A stretch of 64,000 nucleotides of DNA from JAKPAM01 sp047601745 (GCA_047601745.1 JASGIS010000001.1:62001-126000), one strand, 5' to 3'. Counted from the stretch's first letter, positions 19,569 to 28,160 are shown. Numbers and translations are program-made. Notes: generated from the sequence alone by a model not told the origin.

Positions 19569-21236
19569 ATGCCTTTCATCCTGCGCCGCGGTACCGCCAC
19601 GGCCGCACTCGCCCTTGCCGGCCTCATCACCGTGCTGCCGGCCTGCACCACCACTTCCGCCCTCCCCTCCGCTTCCACCCGCCCCTCGGGCTGGGCCGCA
19701 CCCGAGGTGCTGGTCAAACCCTCGTCCTTCGCCGGCGTGCACGGCCTGGCCGTCGATAAGCAGGGCCGGCTGCTGGCCGGCACGGTCGCCGGCAACGCCA
19801 TGTGGGAGGTCAACCGCCAGACCGGCCAGGCGCGCGTGTTCATCCCACCGCCGCAGGGCCAGTCCGACGACATCGCGATCGGCCCCAACGGCGAGATGGC
19901 CTGGACCGGCTTCAACCTGGGCGAGCTGTTCTACCGCGAGAACGACAGTGCGCCGATACGCGTGCTGGCCAAGGGCCTGCCGGGCATCAACTCGATCGAT
20001 TTCGACAAGAAGACCGGACAGCTCTACGCATCGCAGGTGTTCCTGGGCGACGCGCTGTACGAGATCGACCGTGAGGGCAAGAAGCCCCCGCGCCTGATCA
20101 AGCGCGACATGGGCGGCTTCAACGGCTTCGAGGTCGGCCCCGACGGCATGCTGTACGGGCCGCTGTGGTTCAAGAGCCAGGTGGTCAAGATCAACCCGGC
20201 CAACGGCGACATGACGACCATTGCCGACGGCTTCGCGATCCCCGCCGCCGCCAACCTCGACGGCAAGGGCAACCTGTGGGTGCTGGACACGCGCCGCGGC
20301 GAACTGGTGCGCGTGGAGCTGGCCACCGGCAGGAAGACCGTGGCCACCAAGCTCAAGACCTCGCTGGACAACCTGGCGATCGCGCCGGACGGCACGATCT
20401 ACGTGTCGAACATGGCCGACAACTCGGTGCAGGCCTTCAATCCCGCCACGGGCGAGTTGCGCACGCTCACCAGCGGTGCCACGGCGCTGCCGACCGGCAT
20501 GAAGGCCGAGGGCGACCGGCTGTGGGTGGCCGACGTGTTCGCCTTCCGTGAAGTGGACCTGAAGACCGGCGCGGTCAGCGACATCTTCCGCGCATGGGGC
20601 GAAGGCGAGCTGGAATACCCGCTTGCCGTGGGCATGTCCGCGACGCGCTTCGCGCTGGCCTCGTTCGCGACCAATTCCGTGCAGTTGGTGGATCGCGCGT
20701 CGCGCAAGACGCTGGCCATGGGACACGGCTTCAAGGTGCCGCTCGACGCCGTCCCGATGGACGACGGCAGCGTGCTGGTGCTGGAGTTGGGCAGCGGCAG
20801 CATCGTGCGCGCCAGCGGCGCCAAGCTCGCCGAGCGCGAAACGATCGCCAGCGGCATCAAGCTGCCGGTGCAGATGATCCTGGGCCGCGACGGCCAGCTC
20901 TATGTCACCGACCTGGGCGGCAGCCTGCTGCGCGTGCCGGCCAAAGGCGGCACGCCGGTGACCGTGGCGCAGGGGCTGAACCAGCCCGAGGGCCTGACGC
21001 AGACGCCTTGGGGCAGCTTCATCGTCGCCGAGGTCGGCGCACGGCGGCTGGTGGAGATCAACCCGGCCGACGGCAGCCGCAGCACGGTGGCCGAGAACCT
21101 GCCGATCGGCGCGCCGTCCCTCCCCGGCATGCCGCCGGCCGCCTCGCCCACCGGCGTGGCCATGGGCGGCGACGGCAGCGTGTACTTCTCGTCCGACACC
21201 AACAACGGCATCTACCGGATCCGGCCCCAGAACTGA
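19569..21236 (+). CDS. SMP-30/NHL-type beta-propeller lipoprotein (copy 1)
   Basis: A 555-residue predicted lipoprotein. The signal ends in lipobox LPAC, making Cys26 the acylated residue. After a short Ser/Pro linker come repeated propeller blades of SMP-30/gluconolactonase or virginiamycin-lyase-like type, each with a pattern such as 'GLAVDKQGRLLAGTVAGNAMWEV', 'NSIDFDKKTGQLYASQVF', 'NGFEVGPDGMLYGPLWF', 'NLAIAPDGTIYVSNMADNSVQAF' and 'SPTGVAMGGDGSVYFSSDTNNGIYRI'. The enzymatic or binding role is unknown. A clear paralogue lies at 30630-32279 on the other strand. The ribosome-binding site AGGGGG supports this start. Confidence 0.82.
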   Translation: MPFILRRGTATAALALAGLITVLPACTTTSALPSASTRPSGWAAPEVLVKPSSFAGVHGLAVDKQGRLLAGTVAGNAMWEVNRQTGQARVFIPPPQGQSDDIAIGPNGEMAWTGFNLGELFYRENDSAPIRVLAKGLPGINSIDFDKKTGQLYASQVFLGDALYEIDREGKKPPRLIKRDMGGFNGFEVGPDGMLYGPLWFKSQVVKINPANGDMTTIADGFAIPAAANLDGKGNLWVLDTRRGELVRVELATGRKTVATKLKTSLDNLAIAPDGTIYVSNMADNSVQAFNPATGELRTLTSGATALPTGMKAEGDRLWVADVFAFREVDLKTGAVSDIFRAWGEGELEYPLAVGMSATRFALASFATNSVQLVDRASRKTLAMGHGFKVPLDAVPMDDGSVLVLELGSGSIVRASGAKLAERETIASGIKLPVQMILGRDGQLYVTDLGGSLLRVPAKGGTPVTVAQGLNQPEGLTQTPWGSFIVAEVGARRLVEINPADGSRSTVAENLPIGAPSLPGMPPAASPTGVAMGGDGSVYFSSDTNNGIYRIRPQN

Positions 21237-21325
21237 GCGCGCGGCGCCGGCAATGGCCGGCGCCCTGGCGTCGGCCGGCTCGATTCATGAACGGACCGAG
21301 GATCTCTTCGAACGAGCATCAGGCG

Positions 21326-21712
21326 TCATTTCCTGCCTCGGACTCGTTCGATCTCTTTCTTGGCACCCGAATGGCGTTTGGAAGCAACCCGATGAGCCGC
21401 TGCGAGCGCTGACCGCGCCCAAGCGACGAACTCGTCGGGTTCATCGAGCAGGCGATCCGGCAATCGCCAGAATGAAAGGTCGATCGTCTCGCCTCGCTTC
21501 TCGTAGTTCAGCGGTGGCGAAGCAGCAGCCTCCTGAAAAAACGCTTGATTCGAGGCGTCGACCCGAAGGTAAAGCGTGTTGTCCGCAACCATTCCGAGCA
21601 TCACGCCTTCAACGAAAACGCCCGACTTTCCGAACATCCTGCGAACGGAGACGGTGCCGAGCGGAGCAAGCAGCTCCTTCAGGAACTCCGCGAACTCGGA
21701 GCTGGCAACCAT
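21326..21712 (-). CDS. TfoX N-terminal domain protein
   Basis: A 128-residue protein matching the TfoX/Sxy N-terminal domain: 'FLKELLAPLGTVSVRRMFGKSGVFVEGVMLGMVADNTLYLRVD' with the characteristic RRMFGG-like motif, then 'LSFWRLPDRLLDEPDEFVAWARSALAAA' and a basic tail. It lacks the C-terminal TfoX domain, as many stand-alone family members do. TfoX proteins regulate competence in gamma-proteobacteria, but small homologues are widespread and of unknown role. The start is the ATG that opens the domain. The gene sits at the edge of a region of gene debris. Confidence 0.8.
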   Translation of the reverse strand: MVASSEFAEFLKELLAPLGTVSVRRMFGKSGVFVEGVMLGMVADNTLYLRVDASNQAFFQEAAASPPLNYEKRGETIDLSFWRLPDRLLDEPDEFVAWARSALAAAHRVASKRHSGAKKEIERVRGRK

Positions 21713-21860
21713 GGCAGATCTTTCCACGTGGTGAGGCGCTTCGCCTCGCAGCGCCAACGCTCGCGAGCACCTGCGGGCAACGAACGGCGAAGCCGACCGT
21801 TGGCGGACGTGCGTCGCGTTGTCAAACGACGGTACTCGAAGATCTCCGAGAACGATCCGA

Positions 21861-21974
21861 AAATAACTCCTCGAATCCGGCTCGCCAAGAAGGGAAGGCG
21901 GGTTGCCAGTCGAATTCGCGCTTGGCTTTCGCATTCGACCCCCTAAGCTGCTCGTTCGCGTGGTGCACCCGCAT
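21861..21974 (-). pseudogene. C-terminal remnant of an NAD-dependent epimerase/dehydratase
   Basis: About 38 codons read 'RGSNAKAKREFDWQPAFPSWRAGFEELF', the usual tail of extended SDR epimerases (pattern SNAKAKREL-GWQPRYPSWREGF). No Rossmann core precedes it; the upstream sequence is unrelated. It is a truncated relic. Confidence 0.55.
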
Positions 21975-22033
21975 GTCGCCAAACCATGGCAGCCAATCAA
22001 CCTTGAAAATCAAAAATGCCATCTTGAAATTTC

Positions 22034-22797
22034 AGGTCGGCCCCGATGCCCAGTCCCAACTCTGGATGAGAGGCGGCTTTCCACGCGCGTGGCTGGCGAA
22101 CGATGATGCCTCGGCTTCGCGTTGGTGTCATGAGTTCATTCAAACCTTCATCGAGCGCGATCTTCCACAACTCGGCGCTCGCATGCCCCCCGCGTCGATG
22201 CGTCGTTTCTGGACGATGTTGGCCCACTACCATGGTGGTGTGTGGAATGGTGCCGAGTTGTCCCGGGCTCTTGGCGTTTCGCAGCCCACGGTGAGGAACT
22301 GGCTCGACTGGCTGACCGATACCTACATGGTGCGCCAGCTTGCGCCGTGGCATGAGAACCTGAGCAAGCGTCAGGTCAAGGCGCCGAAGATCTACTTGCG
22401 CGATTCGGGGCTGCTGCACGCGTTGCTCGGCCTGAACGAGCGTCTGGCACTCGAAAGCCATCCAAAGGTGGGCGTTCCTGGGAGGGATTCGCGCTGGAGC
22501 AAACGCATGCAACATGCGCAGCCCGATACGGCATGGAGCTGGGGAACGCATGGCGGCGCCGAACTGGACCTGCTGATGACGCAGGCAGAGCGGCGAGTCG
22601 GCGTCGAGTTCAAGCGAACGGACGCCCCGGTGATGACGCGCTCGATACACGTCGCACTCGCCGACCTGAAGCTGGACGCGCTCTATGTCGTCTACCCGGG
22701 AACCCTCCGATACCCGTTGGCCGAGCGGGTCGAAGCCGTGCCGTTGACGGCCCTGGTTTCCGGCCCGACCGATGCGCGAGCCTCGCAGCCGCAATGA
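22034..22797 (+). pseudogene. Decayed AAA/DUF4143 protein, C-terminal part
   Basis: The frame encodes the C-terminal half of the DUF4143 AAA-ATPase family: 'LWMRGGFPRAWLA', 'FIQTFIERDLPQLGARMP', 'WNGAELSRALGVSQPTVRNWLDWLTDTYMVRQLAPW', 'KAPKIYLRDSGLLHALLGL', then 'THGGAELDLLM' and 'GVEFKRTDAPVMTRS'. The N-terminal P-loop domain is missing. Between HPKVG (about 22470) and the THGGAELD block the expected 'SWEGFALEQ' motif appears in another frame (about 22480-22510), so two compensating indels have occurred. It is therefore probably non-functional. A 34-bp piece (22526-22559) is duplicated at 19363. Confidence 0.7.
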
Positions 22798-22798
22798 T

Positions 22799-22909
22799 CT
22801 TCTCGTGAAGCTCAACACCAACGAGAACCCCTAGCCGCCGTCGCCGTGCACCGTGGCCGCCATCGAGGCGGCAGCGCGCGAGGGGCTGCAGTTCTACCCC
22901 GATCCCCAG
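22799..22909 (+). pseudogene. N-terminal fragment of histidinol-phosphate aminotransferase
   Basis: The frame reads 'LVKLNTNENP', then TAG, then 'PPSP', and continues to 'AAIEAAAREGLQFYPDP', the conserved opening of HisC enzymes (LNTNENPYPPSP...YPDP). The TAG replaces the Tyr codon by a single base. The fragment ends where the convergent Bug gene ends at 22910. Confidence 0.6.
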
Positions 22910-23881
22910 TCAATCGAGCCGGATGCCGGACTGGCGGGCGATCTCTCCCCATACGGCCGTTTCCTTCTTCACCACGGTGGCGAATTCCGGCTGAGTCAGC
23001 GTGCGTGGCATGAACCATTTCTGGTCGAGCTTCTTTTGCTCCACGGCTGTGTGGATGGCCCGGTTGACGGCGGCGTTCATGGCCGTCACCTGCTGCGCCG
23101 GCGTGGCGGCGGGGGCGAAAAGGCCGTACCAGAGCGTCGCAGTGAGGGGCACGCCCTGCTCGGCGAACGTGGGCACGTCCGGCATGAAGGGCAGGCGTTT
23201 TTCTCCCATCGCGGCGATTGCGCGCATCGTTTTCTGTTCCAGGTGGCCGTGCACCAGCGAGTAGGCGGAGATGGTGCCCGAGATCTCCCCCGTAAAAACC
23301 GCGTTAATCAGATCTGGCGTGTTCTTGTAGGGCACATGCGCAATCGGGGTGTCGTAGGCCTTCTCCACGACACTGAGCACGAGATGGGCCGAGCTGCCGA
23401 CGCCCCAGCTTCCCCAGTTGGTGGAGGACGGGTGGCTCTTGGCCTGCTGCACCAGGTCCTGGATGCTCTTGATCCCGGATTTCTCGGGCACGATCAGGAG
23501 CGTGTTGATGTCAGCCAGGAAGGACACTGGCACGAAGTCCTTCTGTGCGTCGTAGGGCACGCTCTTGAACAACACGGGGTTGGAGGTCACTACATCCCCC
23601 AGGAAAACGCAGTAGGTGTAGCCGTCGGGCTTGGCAGCCTTGCATGCGGCGCCACCGATCATGCCGCTGGCACCCGGCCGGTTGTCCACGATCACCGGCG
23701 TTTTCAGGTCGATCGTGAGTTGTTCCGAGACGATGCGGGCGATCTGGTCACCTGCTCCACCGGCGGAGTACGACACGATGATCTTGATCGGTTGCGAAGG
23801 CCAGGGAGCCTGGGCGGCAGCGGGCAATGTGGACATCAAGGGCAGGCACGCAGCCAGCACGGTCGTCAGGGCTTTCTTCAT
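22910..23881 (-). CDS. Tripartite tricarboxylate transporter substrate-binding protein (Bug family)
   Basis: A 323-residue Bug protein. Residues 1-24 form a Sec signal ('MKKALTTVLAACLPLMSTLPAAAQ'-like, cleavage after AQA). Signatures are 'WPSQPIKIIVSYSAGGAGDQIARIV', 'TPVIVDNRPGASGMIG', 'PDGYTYCVFLGD' and 'PDVPTFAEQGVPL'. It is the last gene of the thiolase/CMD/ligase operon, 39 bp after the ligase, so it probably imports the acid that the ligase activates. It is a divergent paralogue of the gene at 16048-17043. Confidence 0.9.
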   Translation of the reverse strand: MKKALTTVLAACLPLMSTLPAAAQAPWPSQPIKIIVSYSAGGAGDQIARIVSEQLTIDLKTPVIVDNRPGASGMIGGAACKAAKPDGYTYCVFLGDVVTSNPVLFKSVPYDAQKDFVPVSFLADINTLLIVPEKSGIKSIQDLVQQAKSHPSSTNWGSWGVGSSAHLVLSVVEKAYDTPIAHVPYKNTPDLINAVFTGEISGTISAYSLVHGHLEQKTMRAIAAMGEKRLPFMPDVPTFAEQGVPLTATLWYGLFAPAATPAQQVTAMNAAVNRAIHTAVEQKKLDQKWFMPRTLTQPEFATVVKKETAVWGEIARQSGIRLD

Positions 23882-23920
23882 GGTTGTCTCCTTGGGGTTA
23901 TTTGCGAGTGGTTGGCGGGT

Positions 23921-25528
23921 TCAGGCTTGGCGCGCGTCCCTGTCATAGGCGCCGTCCAGGCCTTGCTTGCGCAGGGCGGCGCGCTGCACTTTGGCCGTAG
24001 GGGTCTTGGGCAGGGCATTGAGCAGACGCACGTAGCGCGGGCGCGCGAACCTCGGCAGGGCGGCTTGCGCCTGCTCGCCGATGTCCCGGGCCGACGCTGG
24101 GGATTCGTGACTTTTGACGACGGCCAGCACGATCTCCGCCTCGGCGCCGGGAATATCCGAGGCGACCGCGTAGGCGGCCACTTCCGCGACGTCGGGCAGG
24201 TGCGCCAGCGAGGCCTCGATCTCCGAAGGGGAGATGTTCTGGCCACGCCGCCGGATGCAGTCGTCGAGCCGGTCGATGTAGGTCACCAGCCCATCGACCA
24301 TGGTGGCTGCGTCGCCCGTATGGAACCAGGCGTTGCGCCAGGCGGCCACGGTCTTCTCGGGCATGTGGTGATAACCCGGCGACATGGTGAAGGGGAGCTT
24401 GGGGCGTATCTGCAGTTCGCCCACTTCACCGTCGGCGACAGGCATGTCGGTCTCGCTGTCGGCGATCCGCACTTCATAGCGCTCGGTATCCACCCAGCCT
24501 GCGGCGCCGGGGGCGGGACGGCCCAGCTTGCCGAGAACGGGATTGGCGACCTCGGTCATGCCGAAGCCGGACAGGATGTCGGCTACGCCGAAGCGTTCAC
24601 GGAAGACGGCTTCGTGCGCGGGCAGGTTGGGCGCGTTGAGCATGGCGCGAAGCCGGTGTGCGCGGTCCAGCGGCGAGGGCGGTTGCTCGATCACGAAGGC
24701 GGCGGTGGCGCCCAGCATGTGTGTGATGGTGCTGCCTTGTTCGTGCACATCCCTGATCCACTGGGAGGCGCTGAAGCGCACGCGCAGAAAGGCCGGAATC
24801 TGCGCCAGGATGGTGGTTCCCAACTGCATCAGCAGCGCATTGGCGTGGAACAGGGGCAGGCAGATGTAGTAAGCATCGTCCTCGCGCAGGCCCATGGCCT
24901 CGATCATGCCGATGCCATAGAGAGCGCACTGGGCATGCGTCATCAGCACGCCCTTGGAGGGGCCGCTCGTGCCCGACGTGTACATGATGGAGGCGATCTG
25001 CGAGTAGCGCGGAAATTCGCCCGTGAACGCGGATGCGTGGCGCCAGTCGTCCCAGCGGGCGACGCGCAACGCCGCGCTTTCGCACGATGGCATGGCGAAG
25101 CCCGGTGCGGCCGCCACCAGGAGGGTCTCCAGCGCCGTTGTGCCTGGCACCGCCTGCAGGAGCGCATCCAACTGCTGCGCCCCGACGATGGCCAGGCGGG
25201 CCCCCGAATTGTTCAGTGGGTGTTCGAGGAAGACACCCTGGAGCTCAGTATTCAGCAGCACGGCGACGGCCCCCAGCCGGCCGATGCCGACCCAGGCGCG
25301 CACGAAGTCGATGCCGTTGTTCATCATCAGCACGACGTGGTCGCCAGGGCGCACGCCAAGCGCGTGCAGATGCCCGGCGATCTTGTCCGCATCGCATGCC
25401 GCCTGCTCGAAGTCCAGCGTTTCGCCGTCGGAGCAGCGCAGCCAGGGCCGCGCGGACTGCTGCCGGGCGGCTTCCGCAAGGGCCTGGGGCAGTACCCAGC
25501 GGGAATGGTCGGCCATGCCACTGAACAT
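23921..25528 (-). CDS. AMP-binding acyl-CoA ligase
   Basis: A 535-residue member of the ANL (acyl/aryl-CoA synthetase) superfamily, which activates a carboxylic acid to the acyl-AMP and then the CoA thioester. The phosphate-binding loop is 'IMYTSGTSGPSKG'. 'GFGMTEVANPV' and 'WFHTGDAATMVDG' mark the adenylation site, 'RRGQNISPSEIE' is the hinge/A8 block, and the C-terminal lysine motif is 'LPKTPTAKVQR'. GAGGAG about 7 nt before the ATG supports the start. The substrate is unknown; the thiolase, CMD-like protein and Bug protein around it point to catabolism of an organic acid. Confidence 0.9.
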   Translation of the reverse strand: MFSGMADHSRWVLPQALAEAARQQSARPWLRCSDGETLDFEQAACDADKIAGHLHALGVRPGDHVVLMMNNGIDFVRAWVGIGRLGAVAVLLNTELQGVFLEHPLNNSGARLAIVGAQQLDALLQAVPGTTALETLLVAAAPGFAMPSCESAALRVARWDDWRHASAFTGEFPRYSQIASIMYTSGTSGPSKGVLMTHAQCALYGIGMIEAMGLREDDAYYICLPLFHANALLMQLGTTILAQIPAFLRVRFSASQWIRDVHEQGSTITHMLGATAAFVIEQPPSPLDRAHRLRAMLNAPNLPAHEAVFRERFGVADILSGFGMTEVANPVLGKLGRPAPGAAGWVDTERYEVRIADSETDMPVADGEVGELQIRPKLPFTMSPGYHHMPEKTVAAWRNAWFHTGDAATMVDGLVTYIDRLDDCIRRRGQNISPSEIEASLAHLPDVAEVAAYAVASDIPGAEAEIVLAVVKSHESPASARDIGEQAQAALPRFARPRYVRLLNALPKTPTAKVQRAALRKQGLDGAYDRDARQA

Positions 25529-25563
25529 GGTGTATCTCCTCTGTGTGGTTGTCTTGCGTACTA

Positions 25564-26148
25564 TCAGCGGGGCAGGCCGGCGAGCCAGGGCACGTGTGCC
25601 AGCGCGATGGCGGGTTCGCTCTCCAGCTCCGTTTCCACCAGCGTGTTCCAGCGGGTGAACCAGGCCGTGAGCGCGATCACACCCACGGCCTCGGCCAGCG
25701 CGTCGGCGTGCCAGTGCGCGCCTGCCGCCTGCCATGCGGCATCCTTGTGCGGTGCGCTGAGCAGCGGCCCCGCCAGTGCCAGCAAGGTCCGCTCGGCATC
25801 GGTCGCAGCATTGCCGGGGGCGGGAGAGGCCAGCATGGCGATGCGTCCCCAGCCAGCCCCGGCGCAGTGCGCGGCGTGAGCCAGATGGGTGGTGGTGTAG
25901 CGGCTGCCGCTGTGGCGGGCCGCTTCGCAGGCCAGCAGATAGCGCAGGTCGGCGGGCAGGTGTCCGTCCTGCCTGAGCGCGGCGTTCACCAGATCCAGCA
26001 CCGCACCCAGCAGGCCGGGCCGCCGCGCCATGGTCGCCAGGGCGTTGGGGCGATAGCCGACGAATTGCTCCAGGCTGGCCAGCGTGCCGCCGGGGTCGGT
26101 CTCCAGGCCGTCGAGCGGCGCGATGCGGGGGGAGGCGGCGCAGCCCAT
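25564..26148 (-). CDS. Carboxymuconolactone decarboxylase / AhpD-like protein
   Basis: A 194-residue all-helical protein of the CMD/AhpD type ('QFVGYRPNALATMARRPGLLGAVLDLVNAAL', 'LPADLRYLLACEAARHSGSRYTTTHLAHAA'). The AhpD-like redox pair CxxC is not intact: only one Cys (in LLACEAARHSG) precedes the His-containing helix, so a peroxidase role is unlikely. The start overlaps the thiolase stop (TGATG at 26146-26150). Such proteins often accompany acyl-CoA catabolic genes; the reaction here is unknown. Confidence 0.7.
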   Translation of the reverse strand: MGCAASPRIAPLDGLETDPGGTLASLEQFVGYRPNALATMARRPGLLGAVLDLVNAALRQDGHLPADLRYLLACEAARHSGSRYTTTHLAHAAHCAGAGWGRIAMLASPAPGNAATDAERTLLALAGPLLSAPHKDAAWQAAGAHWHADALAEAVGVIALTAWFTRWNTLVETELESEPAIALAHVPWLAGLPR

Positions 26149-27407
26149 CAGCCTTCCAGCCTTTCGTAGATGGCGACCGCCGCCACGGCTTCCTCCAGTC
26201 CGATGACGCCACCGCCGTTTTCCTGCAGGGCGACCGCGGCCCCCGGCACCTGCCTGTCCTGCGCCTCGCCGCGCAGTTGGGCGACCAGTTCGTAGCACAT
26301 GGACAGCCCCGTTGCGCCGATCGGGTGGCCCTTGGACACCAGGCCGCCGGAGGTGTTGATGGGCAGGGAACCCTGTAGCGACGTCGCACCGCTGGCAACG
26401 AACGGCCCGCCCTCGCCCTCGCCGCAAAAGCCCAGCATCTCGCTCTGGTAGATCTCGCTGAACGAGGTGGCGTCGTGCACTTCGGCCACGTCGATGTCGA
26501 GGGCTGTCTTGCCCGCCATGGCATAGGCGCGCAGCGAGGCTTCGCGGGTGAGGCTGGGCTCGCGCAGGCCGCGGTACTTGCCGCCGGTGAGCGTGAGCGC
26601 GCGCAGGGCGATGGCGCGCCGCTGCACCTCTGGCGGCTGCTCGCGCAGGAAGCGCTCGGAGCACAGCAAGGCCGCCGCGGCGCCATCCCCAATGGGAGCG
26701 CACATGGAGCGTGTCAGAGGCTTGCTGATCGTCCGGTCCGCCAGCACCTGCTCCACCGTGGTCGTGAAGCGATATTGGGCATTCGGATTGAGCGCGCCGT
26801 TGTTGTGGTTCTTGGCGCAGCCGTAGGCGATCTGCTCCTGCGTCGTGCCGTATTCGCGCATGTGGTACAGGGCCTGCATGGCATACGTGTCCATGGCGAC
26901 CGTGCGGTCCGCGCTCGGAGCGAAGGAACTGCCCACCAGTTCGCCCACCTGGCGGTAGTGCTCCTCCCACTCTTGCGGGTCCAGCAGGTCGAGGCCATGC
27001 GCGAAATAGGGCAGGATCTTGTGCGGGTCCACGGGGTCGAACAGCTTCTCGACGCCCATTGCCAACGTTAGATCGGCATCGCCAGCCTTGATCTCCTTGT
27101 AGGCGCCGGCCAGGGCCAGGCTACCGGTGGCGCAGCCGCCTTCGACGTTGACGATGGGCGTGCGGCCGGGAAAGAGGCCTTCACGCACCAGCGGAATGAA
27201 GCACACGTTGCCGCGCGTCATGGGCTGGCCCCAGTAGTGCATCAGGCAGTTGCCGAACCAGGCGGCCTGGATGTCGTTCCCCGACGCGAGTCCTGCATCG
27301 GCCAGGACGCCCAGGTACGCATCCCGGGTCAAGTCCTTCAGCGATTTGTCAGGCCATTTGCGGAACGGCGTTGCGAAGCTACCCAGCACATAGACCATGT
27401 TCGACAT
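26148..27407 (-). CDS. Thiolase family protein (SCP2-thiolase-like)
   Basis: A 419-residue thiolase-fold enzyme. The nucleophilic Cys is in 'NVEGGCATGS' (Cys92), a His is in 'AEVHDATSFSEIYQ', and 'GGLVSKGHPIGATG' carries the second conserved His. The absence of the classic C-terminal CxG motif and the HDxF-like 'HDATS' block place it near the SCP-x/non-decarboxylating thiolase branch, not with FadA. It is the first gene of the minus-strand operon and diverges from the MarR gene across an AT-rich regulatory region. A role in cleaving a 3-ketoacyl-CoA is inferred from family and context. Confidence 0.85.
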   Translation of the reverse strand: MSNMVYVLGSFATPFRKWPDKSLKDLTRDAYLGVLADAGLASGNDIQAAWFGNCLMHYWGQPMTRGNVCFIPLVREGLFPGRTPIVNVEGGCATGSLALAGAYKEIKAGDADLTLAMGVEKLFDPVDPHKILPYFAHGLDLLDPQEWEEHYRQVGELVGSSFAPSADRTVAMDTYAMQALYHMREYGTTQEQIAYGCAKNHNNGALNPNAQYRFTTTVEQVLADRTISKPLTRSMCAPIGDGAAAALLCSERFLREQPPEVQRRAIALRALTLTGGKYRGLREPSLTREASLRAYAMAGKTALDIDVAEVHDATSFSEIYQSEMLGFCGEGEGGPFVASGATSLQGSLPINTSGGLVSKGHPIGATGLSMCYELVAQLRGEAQDRQVPGAAVALQENGGGVIGLEEAVAAVAIYERLEG

Positions 27408-27478
27408 CGTTCAGTCTCCTTGAGTGGTGATCGGTGGTGGATGGCGCGTGGCGCTTCGTCTATTTGACACAAATCTAT

Positions 27479-27520
27479 TTGATATAGCAATATTATTGCA
27501 CTATTAAATCTCATTGCAAT
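27479..27520. promoter_or_regulatory. Divergent promoters with shared palindromic operator (marR-type gene / thiolase operon)
   Basis: In the 144-bp AT-rich gap (27408-27551), a minus-strand promoter reads TTGCAA (27514-27519), 18 bp, TAATAT (27490-27495). A plus-strand promoter reads TTGATA (27479-27484), 17 bp, TATTAA (27502-27507). A perfect 13-bp palindrome gcaat-att-attgc (27487-27499) overlaps the minus -10 and lies in the plus spacer. An 8-bp palindrome attgcaat (27513-27520) covers the minus -35. This layout fits repression of both transcripts by the MarR protein. Confidence 0.6.
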
Positions 27521-27551
27521 CTACCGGCTTCTGGTGTAAGCAGAAGGCGCG

Positions 27552-28160
27552 ATGGGGCCGAGGCCGGTGTGGCACACTCGTAACGAGCCGCCACAGACCA
27601 TTCCCACGCATCGATTGAAAACGTCCAGACCAGTGCCTCCTCCAGCCAAAGCACGGGTGACTACGCCGGCAGCGCATCCGCCGCAGCCTTCCCCTCCTGC
27701 GCCGCAACTGCACTCAGTGCCTGCCAAGGGCCTGCTGCTGCACTTCTTCACCAACGTGGCCGTGGTGGGGGATGTGAGCAGCGAGTTAGCCAGGGTGGGC
27801 TTCGGCCGCATTCACCACAGGCTCCTGTTCTTCGCGGCCCACGCGCCGGGCTTGACGGTCAGCGAGCTTCTGGAGGTGCTGCGTGTGACCCACCAGAACA
27901 TCCGCCTGCCGATGAAGCATCTGCTCGACAAGGGCTTCCTGAGGGTGGAAATCGACGCTATCGACCGGCGCCAGAAGCGCCTGTTCGTGACCGAGGAGGG
28001 GCAGCGGCTGATCGAATCGCTGCTGGGCGCTCAGTTGGAGCGCATCAAGAAGGTGTTCGACGCGGTACCTGATGAGGACATCGAGACGTTCTTGCGGCTC
28101 CACGAAATGATGATCGACGAGAAGGATCGTCAGATGCTCAGGCGCATGTGGGGCGGATAG
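27552..28160 (+). CDS. MarR family transcriptional regulator
   Basis: A 202-residue protein whose residues about 58-195 follow the MarR fold: dimerisation helices around 'KGLLLHFFTNVAVVGDVSSELARVGFGRIHHRLLFFAAHAPGLTVSELLEVLRVTHQNIRLPMKHLLDKGFLRVEIDAIDRRQKRLFVTEEGQRL' (wing DxxDRRxKxLxxTxxG), then a C-terminal helix pair. The first about 55 residues are Pro/Thr-rich and unlike the family, so a later start (GTG near 27718) is possible. AGAAGG lies close before the chosen ATG. It is transcribed divergently from the thiolase operon and is its likely repressor. Confidence 0.8.
   Translation: MGPRPVWHTRNEPPQTIPTHRLKTSRPVPPPAKARVTTPAAHPPQPSPPAPQLHSVPAKGLLLHFFTNVAVVGDVSSELARVGFGRIHHRLLFFAAHAPGLTVSELLEVLRVTHQNIRLPMKHLLDKGFLRVEIDAIDRRQKRLFVTEEGQRLIESLLGAQLERIKKVFDAVPDEDIETFLRLHEMMIDEKDRQMLRRMWGG

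Noticed and set aside
21326..21712. TfoX-domain protein as a competence master regulator
   Set aside because: Only the N-terminal domain is present and no competence genes or CRP-S sites are nearby; the function is left open.
25564..26148. AhpD-type alkylhydroperoxidase
   Set aside because: The CxxC redox pair required by AhpD is missing, so only the CMD-like fold is claimed.
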